Source of the DNA: Bombardia bombarda
Taxonomy: Eukaryota; Ascomycota; Sordariomycetes; Sordariales; Lasiosphaeriaceae
Reading direction: 5' to 3'
DNA length: 64,000 nucleotides
NCBI GenBank assembly: GCA_030512295.1
Contig: JAULSR010000003.1
Location: 1,922,001 to 1,986,000, forward strand
The notes below the pieces were generated by a model. The model did no database searches. It worked only from the letters and a program-made list of their open reading frames with translations, and was not told the DNA's origin. This document shows, piece after piece, positions 24,488 to 35,138 of the stretch. Made by a program: the position numbers and the translations under genes. Position 1 is the first letter of the stretch. Every line of letters starts with the position of its first letter.

Positions 24488-26992
24488 CTACCACCAATTC
24501 TTCATCTTCAACGCCCCAACCACCGTCCTCCTCTTACCCTTCTTCTTCCCCCCTCCCGACCCCCCGTCCTTCCCACGTTCCCTATTACCCAACACCTCCT
24601 TCTCCATATCAACATCCATCTCATCCTCCGTATCCGCATCCTCCAGCTCACCCACCGGGCTCATGACCACAATCTCCTTGTCAACCGCAGCATCAAACCT
24701 TCGACTCCGATGTCGGACAGCAGCCACCGGACGACTGAAGTTTGCTGTTACACGATGATTGGCTCTTGTACTAACTGCAGCAGCTGTGGCCGACCTCGTG
24801 GCCCGCCGGGATGCAGCCACATCTATCAACGATAAGGGGGCTGCTGCGGGTGGAAGTGGTGCCTTGCGTGGGCTGCGCAGCGCCCATATGGGCATGTTCC
24901 ACTCAATCGGTGTGGTCCGGTCAAACTCCTTTTCGTCTTCAGTAGCTTTTGGCACCTGCGAGGATGATCGACTGTATTTGTGCCCGTGGCTTTGACTCCG
25001 GGTTTGGGGTCTCGGGTGGTAGCTTGTGACTGGGCGAGATGCATTATGCTTTCGAGGAGTGGCGGGGTTTGGAAGGGGCCGGATTGGACCTGGAGGTACT
25101 GATGTATCAGAGGGAAAGATGGAGTAGCGTGGAGGCGCGGGGGGCTTCAGACTCCTCCTGGTGGCGGCGATGGTGTCACGGGCTTTGCTGGGGAGGATGG
25201 TGGTGGCTGTGGTAGGAACTTTCTTGGCGGCCTGGAGAAGAGGCGCTTCATCTTCAGGTAGCTCTACCATATGCTCGGGCGTTAACTGGCTGGGAGGTCT
25301 GTGAGGCTTGTACGTCTTGATTGGACTTTTGATGATCTTGAGAGGTTGAACAATGGGGGTGCTGGGAAATACCCCAAAGTCAAACCCGGCCATATTGTTG
25401 TCAGACCCAAGCCACTGTTTCTCTTCCATGGCAGGATCATAGTTTGTGATGATGATAGGAGCTATCTCCGGTCTCGGTTGCTTTGTGTTATTTTGGTCGA
25501 GTAATTTCGGCCCGGGGGTGAGAGTATCTGCCACCTGTCGTTCAGCCTGTGTGCCGGTTTCAAGCTTGAAGGGAAAAGGTTCGATACGGGCAGTTTGTGG
25601 GCGTGATGAAAGCTTTAGTGGAGGAGGCACAAACGGAGAGTTCAATGGAAGCGGTGAAGTTGGTATAGTTTTCCGAAGCCCGCCTGAAATATTCGGCTCT
25701 TGCTGTTGAAGGTGTTGTCCATGTTCGAGATTCAGTGGTGAAGGCTCAGGGGGTGAAGTCTGCGGTAGCGGAAGAGCCTTTTTAGCTGGAGGTAAGCCCT
25801 GGCACGTCAAAGGCAGCAGTATGAAGCTGTCTTCTTGAAGCCCTGGTGGGTATCCTGTGGCCGTTTGCTGTAGTGACTGGCCCTGGTTAAGATCGAGAGG
25901 CGATGGTTCGGGAAGAGACAGCTTAGGAAGGGATATAGCCTTTGTAGGCGGAGCCAAAAGTTGAGAAATTGACGGCAGGGGGGGAGCTGATTTAGTTCCT
26001 TTGCTTCTTCGCAGAGGCGGGGACTTGAGTCGAGGCACGGAGTTTGACTTGGTCAGAAGAGATGAGTTAAGTGGTGAATTCTCATCGAAAAGGGGATCAA
26101 CCGTCCGAGCTATCCTGTCTCTGCGCTGCGACGGAAGTGGTGGATATGTTGAACTTCGTGGCAAGACTTCGGAGTCTGGTCGAGCCGTTTCGTATGCTGA
26201 CCTGCCTTTCTTTTTGAACCGGGGAATAGGAGGCAGCTCTTTCGATGGTGGCGGTCCAATCGGTCCATAGGGCTCTGTTTTATGAGCCATCTTGGCAGGT
26301 GGCATGCTCGTGCTCTTGCCAATGCATGGATTTTCCCGCCTGCGTCTACCATACCTGCTGACTGTCTTGCAACAGCTTTGCCCAGATTGGTCTTCGACAT
26401 CTCCTTGACAGTCTCGGTGCCACAAAATTGTCCAGTGCCATGGTCCAGCCGCGGCCACAACGCTCCCATCCCAAGACCCGAGATAGATGCAAAAGGGACT
26501 AATCACCCAGTTCTTCTCGTTGAAACTTTCACAGCACCTCTTGCAACGCAGCCCCTTTGCCTTCAGAAACCCGTTTGTCGCCATGTACCCACTATCAAAC
26601 ACATTGATATCCTCGCAAAGGTAGCATCGCCAGTATTCGGGTGTTTGGTCAAACTCGCCTGTCATCCGAAGATCCACAGTGGCGATTTCCCGATTTCCAG
26701 AGCGATCAGTAATCGTACAGCTCGCGCACTTGTCGGTAAATGAATGCCGGCACTTTTTGCAAGTCTCGGGCGGTTGGAGGAGGTTGTATTTCTCAGAACA
26801 CCTGCAACAGTTGCGCAGACCAGCTACCCCTCCACGCTCGTATTCAGTGAATTCCAGAAATGGTTTCGACAGTGGCAGAGGCAGTTCGCCTGGAACAAAG
26901 AGCATTGCCGGCGCATTCTGGATAGACACATTCTCGTGAGTTCCACATGGCCAAATGTATTCGTCAAGACCAGGGGGGCGAAGGCGCGGCAT
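24488..26992 (-). CDS. Large proline-rich protein with N-terminal CxxC zinc-ribbon-like region
   Basis: An uninterrupted frame of 834 residues read from the ATG at 26992. Residues 60-210 hold paired cysteines: C62/C63/C65, C78-x2-C81, C89-x2-C92, C123-x2-C126, C150-x2-C153/C154, then C207/C208. These suggest two or more zinc-binding ribbons. Residues ~240-690 are Pro/Ser/Lys-rich with recurring PLPxxSPPEPSPL-like motifs resembling SH3- or WW-binding sites, and are probably disordered. The C-terminal ~140 residues contain an Ala/Arg-rich helix, an acidic stretch (EDADTEDEMD) and a very basic KKKGKRR tail, a possible nuclear localisation signal. No catalytic motif is recognisable. The composition suggests a scaffold, possibly nuclear or tied to ubiquitin or chromatin. 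A small intron near 26280-26380 cannot be excluded. Confidence 0.65.
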   Translation of the reverse strand: MPRLRPPGLDEYIWPCGTHENVSIQNAPAMLFVPGELPLPLSKPFLEFTEYERGGVAGLRNCCRCSEKYNLLQPPETCKKCRHSFTDKCASCTITDRSGNREIATVDLRMTGEFDQTPEYWRCYLCEDINVFDSGYMATNGFLKAKGLRCKRCCESFNEKNWVISPFCIYLGSWDGSVVAAAGPWHWTILWHRDCQGDVEDQSGQSCCKTVSRYGRRRRENPCIGKSTSMPPAKMAHKTEPYGPIGPPPSKELPPIPRFKKKGRSAYETARPDSEVLPRSSTYPPLPSQRRDRIARTVDPLFDENSPLNSSLLTKSNSVPRLKSPPLRRSKGTKSAPPLPSISQLLAPPTKAISLPKLSLPEPSPLDLNQGQSLQQTATGYPPGLQEDSFILLPLTCQGLPPAKKALPLPQTSPPEPSPLNLEHGQHLQQQEPNISGGLRKTIPTSPLPLNSPFVPPPLKLSSRPQTARIEPFPFKLETGTQAERQVADTLTPGPKLLDQNNTKQPRPEIAPIIITNYDPAMEEKQWLGSDNNMAGFDFGVFPSTPIVQPLKIIKSPIKTYKPHRPPSQLTPEHMVELPEDEAPLLQAAKKVPTTATTILPSKARDTIAATRRSLKPPAPPRYSIFPSDTSVPPGPIRPLPNPATPRKHNASRPVTSYHPRPQTRSQSHGHKYSRSSSQVPKATEDEKEFDRTTPIEWNMPIWALRSPRKAPLPPAAAPLSLIDVAASRRATRSATAAAVSTRANHRVTANFSRPVAAVRHRSRRFDAAVDKEIVVMSPVGELEDADTEDEMDVDMEKEVLGNRERGKDGGSGGGKKKGKRRTVVGALKMKNWW

Positions 26993-27835
26993 CGTTTGGC
27001 AGCATAAACCAGTGTCAACTTGTCGACGTGGAAAGTGGCAATTGCCAATACTTAGGATATGCCGTGGGAATCATAAAAAAATGTTCCGTTGTTCCGAGAG
27101 AAACGCAAAAAAAAAGTAATGTTGGTAATCGTGCATGATTGGCGATGCGGCCCAAGTTTGGGGTTTGGCCCATGTTCGGGCCTGCGTCCGATGCCATGAG
27201 AATAACCATTTTGAAGGTGGCCTGCGACCTAAAACATCAGCCAGGCCAGCCCACGGTGCGGTCGAAACCTCAAAAGCATCATTGCTGAAACGGCTGATGT
27301 TGTTGGGCAAAATTGGATTTGCACCGCACCATTATCGCCGACCCTTGGAGCGGCCCGTGGAACAACCCTAACCCTGGTGATTTGTTTATTGTTGCAACAA
27401 CGGTCAGGGGGGAAAATGGCTGTTCCATAATCCATACCAACGTGGCGGCCTCATCGACCGGCTGCAAGCATCGTCATCACTCACATCCTGTTGGATCATT
27501 AGCTTAGCAAGCTCGTGTAATGGATCGCCGAGAGCAAAGTTCCCAGTTTTGATCCCATGTGCGTTCCACCGCCCCGTCTTTTTGGGCCCAGAACAGCTGC
27601 AGGCGGCGTCAGAACCCTGCAGTGATGACATCATTGCAGGGACAAAGAATGCCCTAAACAACATGGAACAGCCCACCACGTCCGGTCTGCCCGGCGGAGT
27701 AGACCATAGAGGTACTTATGTCTAGCCTATGGCCTCCCTCATGCGAGAAGCCAGTCGACTTCTTCTCCAAAGATCATCACCAATCCCGATTGACCGACTT
27801 TCCCCAATCACACAACACACATCACAAGTCCTACA
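26993..27835. promoter_or_regulatory. Divergent promoter: proline-rich gene / SDR gene
   Basis: 843 bases separating two divergently transcribed genes. The region just before 27836 has the A/C-rich character typical of a fungal 5' leader. No gene is supported within it. Confidence 0.5.
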
Positions 27836-28714
27836 ATGCCTCCCTCCAAAGGAAACACAATCCCCGAGGCCAGCCGGCTGACGGATCTTTTCAGCCTCAA
27901 GGGCAAAGTTGTCGTTGTAACAGGTGCATCCGGCCCGCGGGGTATGGGCATCGAGGCGGCGCGGGGCTGTGCCGAGATGGGAGCCGACGTCGCCATCACA
28001 TACTCGTCCAGGAAAGAGGGTGCCGAGAAGAATGTCGCAGAGCTGGAAAAGGAGTACGGCGTCAAGGCGAAGTGCTACAAGTGCAACGTGGGCGACTACC
28101 CTGACGTGGAGAAGCTGGTCAGCGACGTCATCAAGGACTTTGGCAAGATTGATGCCTTTATCGCCAAGTAAGTTCACAATTCGGGTTCAATTGTCAGACA
28201 AATGAGTTCAACATACTGATACTGTCTCTGCAGTGCCGGCGCGACGGCTAACGGGGGTGTTCTCGACGAGCCCAAGGAGGAGTGGGACAAGGTGATCCAC
28301 ACGGACCTGAACGGCACGGCGTACTGCGCGAAGGCGGTCGGTGCGCACTTCAAGCAGCGCGGCAAGGGCTCCTTTGTCATCACGGCGTCCATGTCTGGCC
28401 ATGTCGCCAACTTCCCCCAGGAGCAGACCTCGTACAACGTGGCCAAGGCGGGCTGCATCCACATGGCACGGTCGCTGGCCAACGAGTGGCGCGACTTTGC
28501 GCGCGTCAACAGCATCTCGCCCGGCTACATCGACACCGGCCTCTCCGACTTTATCGATCAGGAGACACAGGATCTGTGGAACAGCATGATCCCTCTCGGC
28601 AGGAACGGCAACGCGAAGGAGCTCAAGGGCGCCTACGTCTATTTCGTCAGCGATGCGAGCAGCTACACCACGGGCGCGGATATCGTCATTGATGGAGGGT
28701 ATACTTGCCGTTGA
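27836..28714 (+). CDS. NADP-type SDR, mannitol dehydrogenase / L-xylulose reductase family
   Basis: Two exons, 27836-28167 and 28234-28714, give 270 residues. The Rossmann motif TGASGPRGMG is at residues 29-38, the NAG motif at 111-113, and the catalytic set is Ser163/Ser165, Tyr178 and Lys182 (Y-x3-K). The C-terminal GADIVIDGGYTCR is characteristic of the fungal NADP-mannitol dehydrogenase/L-xylulose reductase group. These cytosolic enzymes interconvert polyols and ketoses (mannitol/fructose, xylitol/L-xylulose, sorbose) with NADPH; which substrate applies here cannot be read from sequence. L-xylulose reduction is a step in fungal L-arabinose catabolism, which would fit the two arabinan-type GH43 genes 30 kb away, but that link is inference. 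There is no targeting signal. Confidence 0.93.
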
Positions 28715-30120
28715 GGAGTTGCAATTGCCATGATGGGACGGAAACGGGATTGGCTTCATGGTGTTTGATGATAGAACTTGATGACCACACAACTGTAGAA
28801 ATGTCTTTTAATTCAAAATTAGGGAAACCCTAAAACACGGGATTTTGCGCTTCGCTGATATCGTTGGGATGAGTTAACTCTAACTGCGTAAGCAGGAGCG
28901 ATGGTGCTTGTTCCTTCCTGATGCGTCGGCAGTCTAACACCGACCAAGCCATCGACTTCAAATTACCCGGAGTTTCTTGTTTCTTTCTGAGGCCCTCGAG
29001 AATCTTACTGTTCATGAAGAAAACAGAGTGGTCGAGATACCATCGATATCTGGGATTCCTCAGCCAGGATGACAACAATACAACACAAGAACTCCGGGCC
29101 TTCCTCGTTCTACTAGGGCTAAATTCGTTATGGCATAGCATCTCGTAAGTTAATTTTCTCCGTGCAATGTGAACACTAAGCTGACCGCAGCTAACAATAG
29201 TTATTGGCGAGGTGCGAAACGAGTCGATCAACCTGACGTCGGTCCATGCGGAGGTTCTCCGCCTGTCATCCACTTACACGGTCAAATCAAGGCCCGCATT
29301 TGGGCTTACTTTATCCAAACGCTGCATCTTCCAAGCCGAGTCAATAAAGCAGGACCCCGACTGCGGGGAGCTGAGCCTGATTCGTTCTCTCCATGCATCG
29401 TCCAAACAGGGGCTGCTAGCCTATTCTCCCGACACCACCCTGTATTTTACCTGCCGCAGTTCGAGCCGCCTTCAGCCCCGAGATTTCAAGAACCTGGACC
29501 CCGGTCATCCAACGCACCCCCTCATCAAGGAATTTGAGGAGACTTTGCTATTGCTAGGCCGTTTGTGGACCAGCACTGGCCACCGCGTTATCGTGATCAC
29601 CAGGGCATGCTATCCTACGGCTACTACGCATTTGGAGTCTACCACTAGGGGAACGCCTTTTGGCTGCCTGATGCCGCGACGATGCAGAGGTGGAGGAGAA
29701 AGGGGCGGTCTAAGGCTCCGGGGGATATTGCGCGGCCTGGGTATCAGTGGCGGTTTGGGCGGGATGAGGGCAATGAGGGGTGTCTGGGGGGTTGTTGGGG
29801 GATCCGTTTTGGATTTTAGAGGGGCTGAGGGGCTGAGGGGTGGAGGGGTTGATGAGGTACACTCAGTAGTTCTTTCGTCTGGTAGAAACATACCTATATG
29901 TTTCGACTGCGTAACATAGGTACCTATTTTTGTAGTGGTAATGGTCCAGTGAACAACCAGAATAGGTGTTCACGCAGCCTGTGCAACGGCCAATAGTAGT
30001 CCAGTGCATAAGTGCGCTGAGAAAGGAGGGGAAGAGGTCTGTCGTCTCGAGTCAAACTCAGCCTGCCTTATCCGCTTAAACTCACCAATCCAAAGCTACG
30101 CGAACGAAAGGTACTCGCAA
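28715..30120. other. 1.4 kb spacer with unassigned open frames
   Basis: Between the SDR stop and the HET-gene ATG. Overlapping open frames lie on both strands at 28830-29270 and on the plus strand at 29169-29919, none with recognisable homology. A good donor/acceptor pair (29143/29203) could join 28921-29142 to 29204-29537 in frame, giving a possible small gene (see findings). From 29690 to 29870 the plus strand is G-rich and low complexity. Confidence 0.4.
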
Positions 30121-32127
30121 ATGAACGGAAATGGGCCTCAAGCGTCGCGTCCTCCATGTGAAAGCTGCGGAAATCTAGACTTCACCAGCTGTGACGGTAG
30201 GGTCACGCGTTTGCATCACCTGAGAGACACGTCTAGAAGTGGCTGCGAAATATGCTCAATTTTACTTGGAGGCCTTCAGTTGTTCTGGCCCAAGTTCGAC
30301 ACGTGCATAGCGCTCGCTGAACTGAATGACAAACTTCACGTCAACATAAGCATCGACAAGACAGGGCTTTTAGACAAGACAGGGCTTTTGTGTCTCACAC
30401 TTATGTGTTTTGGTGCGCCTGCCACTCGTCCCGAACACGATTTGATGCTGCCCAGTTGCATTGAAATATTTACGATCGAAGGTAAGCAGACGTTTTGCGT
30501 GTACAATCTCTTCATACACAACTGCTATGTGCTAACACGCGTCTTGTCAGGGACAGCCACGCCATGGCAGTGTATACCCCATGGGAGGCCACACCAGGAG
30601 TGTACAGGGTCCAAAGTCTATCTCGATTACATCCCAAAATGGCTGGAGACCTGCATGATAGAACACGAGAGGTGCCGAACAATCACCCGAGTTGAGATAC
30701 CATTCCGAGTTCTCGATGTTGGCCAGGAGGGAGAAGACCATATATTCCTCAGAGACAACCTCTCGACAGACGTCAAGTACGTATGTCTCAGCCACTGCTG
30801 GGGAGGATCGCAACCTCTGGAGACACGCCGTAACTCTCTTTCCAAGCATATCAACGACGGGATACCTTGTTCCGACCTACCAACAACATTCGTGGACGCT
30901 GTGACCATAACCAGGCACTTGGGAGTTCGCTACCTCTGGGTAGATTCGCTCTGCATTATCCAAGACGACCAAATCGACTGGGAGGTTGTATCGGGACAGA
31001 TGGCAGACATATACGGCAACGCGTTCCTCACGATAGCAGCCGCTATTTCTGCTAATTCTGACACTGGGATATTCTCTCGAGTTTCCGAGACTCCACAGGT
31101 CGAGATTCCGGATCCAGCATCACAAGGACGTTCGACAGGCGTGTTTTCTAGGCGAAAGATACACCATCCCCAATACAACAACATGGCAATGCCTGGACAT
31201 AGACCTGAGCATTATTTGTCCCACCCGCTGCTGGCTCGTGCTTGGGCATACCAGGAACAATGTCTCTCGCCACGGGTTGTGTACTTTGGGCACGAAGAGA
31301 TTCTGTGGCAGTGCAATACCGTCTCTCAGTGCTGTTGCGCAGATGTGGCGACAGAGCTCGAGGACATCTACAGCGTCAAATCCTGCATAGCCCAGATTCT
31401 GAATCCGTCGTTATCTTCTTCGATTATTGACCAGCCGTGGTATTTCGTCCTTGAGGGCTATTACGAGAAGCAAATCACAAAAGACACAGACAGACTTCCA
31501 GCTCTGTCAAGCCTCGTAAAGAGGTTCCAGCGTCTTGGATATGGCCGGTATCTTGCCGGCCTGTGGGAAGATACTTTGGTCAAGGACCTCTGCTGGATCG
31601 TCAGCGGCAGGTATCGGCGACGACCGAAAACTTATATAGCCCCATCTTGGTCATGGGCATCGACTTTCAGCGATGGCCGTCTGCACAATCGTGGCGACGA
31701 ATTGATGACAGTTGATGTCGAGGTCCTTGAAACCCGCTGCGCATCCACTTCCAAAGACCCAACTGGAGCGGTGACTGAGGGGGTTATTCGCCTGTCTGGA
31801 CCACTATCAGGCCGATTGTTCGAAAGAGTGCTCGACTGTGGGAAGTATGACTACGACTTTGGGGGTTATCTCAAGAACTTTCTCTGCTCTGACTCGGTTA
31901 GTATTCCATTTTACCCAGATATTTCCCTACCGCTACCGAAGGGGATGCAACTGCATGGACTGAAGCTTGGACAGTCGGAAAGGGACATGTTTATTATCAT
32001 ACTTGCTGAATCGAAGCGGGTGGCTGGCTCATATGAAAGAATAGGGTTTGCGAAGTTCGGGTTGAAGAGACAAAATTTATGGCACATATCGTCGGATTGG
32101 GCAACAGACGAGGTTACAATCATTTGA
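30121..32127 (+). CDS. HET-domain (heterokaryon incompatibility) protein
   Basis: Two exons, 30121-30481 and 30551-32127, give 645 residues. The frame is open further upstream, but the first ATG in it is at 30121. A 69-base intron (GTAAGC donor, GCTAACA branch site, TCAG acceptor) is a multiple of three and lacks stops, so it is easily missed. The N-terminus has paired cysteines (C-x2-C and CEIC) usual in this family. The HET domain runs from about residue 197 (YVCLSHCWGG) through 246 (VRYLWVDSLCIIQDD) to ~345. Its C-terminus has the R-x-W-x-YQE block. HET domains act in fungal non-self recognition and trigger cell death on contact between unlike strains; many HET genes have no known partner. 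Residues 79-90 are a perfect six-residue duplication. A CorA-like and an ankyrin gene lie 4-9 kb downstream. Confidence 0.9.
   Translation: MNGNGPQASRPPCESCGNLDFTSCDGRVTRLHHLRDTSRSGCEICSILLGGLQLFWPKFDTCIALAELNDKLHVNISIDKTGLLDKTGLLCLTLMCFGAPATRPEHDLMLPSCIEIFTIEGKQTFCVYNLFIHNCYVLTRVLSGTATPWQCIPHGRPHQECTGSKVYLDYIPKWLETCMIEHERCRTITRVEIPFRVLDVGQEGEDHIFLRDNLSTDVKYVCLSHCWGGSQPLETRRNSLSKHINDGIPCSDLPTTFVDAVTITRHLGVRYLWVDSLCIIQDDQIDWEVVSGQMADIYGNAFLTIAAAISANSDTGIFSRVSETPQVEIPDPASQGRSTGVFSRRKIHHPQYNNMAMPGHRPEHYLSHPLLARAWAYQEQCLSPRVVYFGHEEILWQCNTVSQCCCADVATELEDIYSVKSCIAQILNPSLSSSIIDQPWYFVLEGYYEKQITKDTDRLPALSSLVKRFQRLGYGRYLAGLWEDTLVKDLCWIVSGRYRRRPKTYIAPSWSWASTFSDGRLHNRGDELMTVDVEVLETRCASTSKDPTGAVTEGVIRLSGPLSGRLFERVLDCGKYDYDFGGYLKNFLCSDSVSIPFYPDISLPLPKGMQLHGLKLGQSERDMFIIILAESKRVAGSYERIGFAKFGLKRQNLWHISSDWATDEVTII
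30355..30390 (+). repeat. 18-bp tandem duplication inside the HET gene
   Basis: Two copies of GACAAGACAGGGCTTTTA/G lie head to tail at 30355-30372 and 30373-30390. They encode DKTGLL twice in the N-terminal region. The single final-base difference suggests a recent slippage event. Confidence 0.9.
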
Positions 32128-32254
32128 CTCTAATTGATAGTCATGGCTTCCAGAAACCATTGCCAGTTCCCTTTAATTATAGTGCTGCGTCATATCGTAC
32201 CGCAACGAATACATTCCAGGCTGCTCTCAAGAATTCACTGGTCAGCACTCCAGT

Positions 32255-33605
32255 TCACGTAACCGCCACAAGGATACTCACATTCGGTGGTCCGGAATCC
32301 TCCGCATCTTCTTTTTGTGCCTGTGTCTTCTTGCTGGCATCCTCCAGGCCCTTGAGCATCTTGAAGAACGGATCCTTGTCCATCGCCTCTTCTGGGGTCG
32401 AGTACTCGTATAAACGCCGCATGTTATCTGAGGACTGTGGGTTGATGATGTCATGCCAGATCTTCCTGCGCATTTCGTCGTACTTGTCTAGTATCGAGTC
32501 GTCTGCTTGACCGGTGTGGATGCCCACCAAACTGTCGCAGAGGCTGCCGACATCGGCGATACCACCTGTGAGACCTAGGCCACCACTATCACCTCAATCA
32601 GTATTGCCCAAAGAGAAAAGAAACGATATTTCAAGGTCGACATAAACAACAAAGGTCGACACAAACAACCAAACAGACTCACAAGGGATTGCACAAATGC
32701 GCCGCGTCCGCCGCCAGCAAGAACCTCCCCACGCGCATCTTCTCGGCGCATCGCTGATGGACCTTGTACGGGCTGAAGTTGACCAACTCGTACTGCTCCG
32801 GCGTCGGGTTTCCCGGTAGCACATCTTGAAATTTGGCCGGCTGGCGCGCCTTGAGCTCATCAAACCCCAGCCCGCCAATCTCGCCGTACGTCACCCGGCA
32901 AAGACCATCAGTCTGGATCTTGGCCACCATGTGCCAGTGGTCCGGGTGCACAAAGAACTGCGAGTCATCATAGTCGTACGGCGAGAAGTCGTAGTACATA
33001 TTCGTCGCGACGATCTGCTTGTCCCACGTGAAGCCGGGGAAGACCCAGTCGCCAAACAGCCTGCGCCGCACGATGCTATTGGCGCCGTCGCAGCCGACAA
33101 TGTAGTCCGCCTCGCGTCTCTCTGTCGTCCCTGCGGCAGTCGATGGTGTCTCGGCCTCCACCCAGGCCTTGTCGACGTCTTGGCCGTGGTCGACGACCTT
33201 GTATCCGTAGAGGATGCTGGCGGATGGCTGCGCCAGCACGGCGGTCTCGAGGATCTTGCCTAGGCGGTGTAATGGCAGACAGACCATGCGGTGGCGGAAG
33301 GGCGGTTCGTTTTCTTGGCCTGGTGCCGGGTCGGGGTTGTACAGTGCCACGAGACGCGTCTTGTCGTCCAGCTTGCGCCAGGAGACCCCGTTGGGGCTGA
33401 ACCCTTCGTCGCGAACCTGGTCTAGGATGCCTGCGCGGTCGAATTCGAGACAGGACTCGGGGGTGTAGTGGCTTGCTCGGGGGTTCTTGTCGAGTTCGTC
33501 GGTCATTTCGAGGAGCTCGACGGTAATGCCGGCGCGGGCGAGGAGGAGGGCGAGGAGGAGGCCTGATGGCCCTGCGCCGACGATGATGACCTTGGAGATT
33601 GCCAT
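32255..33605 (-). CDS. FAD-dependent monooxygenase (PHBH fold)
   Basis: Two exons, 33605-32683 and 32585-32255, give 417 residues. The N-terminal FAD-binding GxGxxG is at 10-15 (GAGPSG). The central GCDGANSIVRR block is the DG motif binding FAD and NAD(P)H. The third motif reads LLAADAAHLCNPFGGLGLTGG; the usual GDAAH is ADAAH here. Splicing the 97-base intron restores the conserved NPFGGLG segment. Members hydroxylate aromatic or polyketide substrates. This copy is single-domain and lacks the C-terminal thioredoxin-like domain of phenol hydroxylases, so it resembles salicylate-hydroxylase or secondary-metabolite types. No biosynthetic cluster surrounds it, so the substrate is unknown. It converges on the HET gene, with 127 bases between stops. 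Confidence 0.88.
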
Positions 33606-35138
33606 TGGTGTTTTTCGCGATGGTCGCTGTTTGTGGCTGTCAATTGGCGTTTCTTTTCCTGTCGTGGATGAGAAATACCTCAGTCGCCAGCCAGAAGGTG
33701 ATGTCGTCCCAAGTGTCGAGACGTCTGATATATGCCGAGCTCTTCGTCGCAACTGGCCCCGACATCTCCAACTCTTCATCCCCTTTCCCCGCTTCCCCAC
33801 ACCCGGCCCATGGGACGATGGGGCCATGGCACCACGACGGGAGAGAGATCTGCCTATTCCTCAGTCATGGGTGGCCGGTGCTATTGTTGGGTGCCGGATA
33901 ATTGGAGCCAGTCAAACTCGCGGCGGGTTGGGCTAAGGTCTGGGTTGATGACGGGCTGCTAGATTGAGTAGCAGATTTCTGACTCGTCGAGTTGTAGGTG
34001 GTCAAGCTGCCCATTCTCAGGCGGATAGAAAGGGCACAGGTGGTAAAGAGCTCTGAAGAAATCAGCGAAGCGCGAGAGCAGCGATCGGAAGGAACGGAAC
34101 GTGCGAGGTAAATGTCGGATTTGGCCAATTACATTTGATTATGGCCAAAGAACCCGAGAGAGCGGTCAAACGAGATTCACGTATGTAGGTGATATCAAGA
34201 GTGGGGGGTCTAGCACTAACACCGTGGCATAGACACTGATGAGAATCTGTTAGAGGATAAGGAGTTTTGGCGGGAAATCCTTGCCTTCACTAACAGTTTC
34301 TGAGTTAACGAAGATGTGGGTCCTAAGGGTTAGGGCTTTGAGTCTAGATGAACTACACGTTGTGTCGGCGACCTCCGTCCTTGCCTCTCAAACAACGAGC
34401 TGATCCAAACACTCATATCGATTTCGTGGCTTGCTAGTGGCGACATTCGGAACTAGTTTAAGTTCAAGAGTATGCTGTGTCGGGCATGAATCACCGACAT
34501 GGATTTTACTAGTGGGACAGTTTCAGCTTCCGCGACATGGATGTTACCATGGGGCATCGGCACCTGAAGCGCAAGTTCTTTTCCTCATTGTGGTAAGATC
34601 AGGCTCCTCTGAGCCCTGCTAAGACTTACCATAGGCCGGTAGAACATGCCAGGAGCCTAATAACCGATTTAGGGTACGCTGTGAGACGTCGATGGTAGGC
34701 CTAGGTTGTGGTCGGGCGACTGTCTGGCCGACATAGGCAAGAACCAGCGATTACTACTGCTGTGTGCCCCGCGTATATGCAGGCCACGGCACAGGGACCT
34801 TTGCAGTACTTTCTTCCATTTTGACCTGTCATTACCCTGCCTGAAATTCTGTACGTCCTTCGATTCTATCGGTGATGCCCAAGTCAAGGCTGTCCTCCTC
34901 TGATACTCTGATACTGAAAACCGAACGAGCTGGTCATCAACACAGACATGGACAGGAATATTCGATCATGATAAAATCTCAAAGTTCTCGTGTTCAGAGG
35001 GCTCGTCAGTGTCTCTCGGGATATGACAAGGGCTTGGCTTATTTCACAGCCCACCCAGAGGAGCACACGACGTGGCGTGTGTGCATGTGCATGACCTGTA
35101 GCCTACCAGGCAGTCCAAGCACACAAGGATATAAGGAC
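33606..35138. promoter_or_regulatory. Divergent promoter region, monooxygenase / small orphan
   Basis: 1.5 kb between the monooxygenase start (minus) and the small three-exon gene (plus). An in-frame extension of the small gene's first exon up to an ATG at 34875 is open but not protein-like. No other gene is supported, and no clear repeat was seen. Confidence 0.45.

Noticed and set aside
29690..29890. G-rich plus-strand segment as coding sequence
   Set aside because: The translation is a Gly/Arg low-complexity string in one frame and Pro-rich in the reverse, as expected for skewed non-coding DNA.
30004..30120. Upstream extension of the HET protein
   Set aside because: The extended frame begins at GTG, not ATG; the first ATG is 30121, so the extra 39 residues are treated as untranslated leader.
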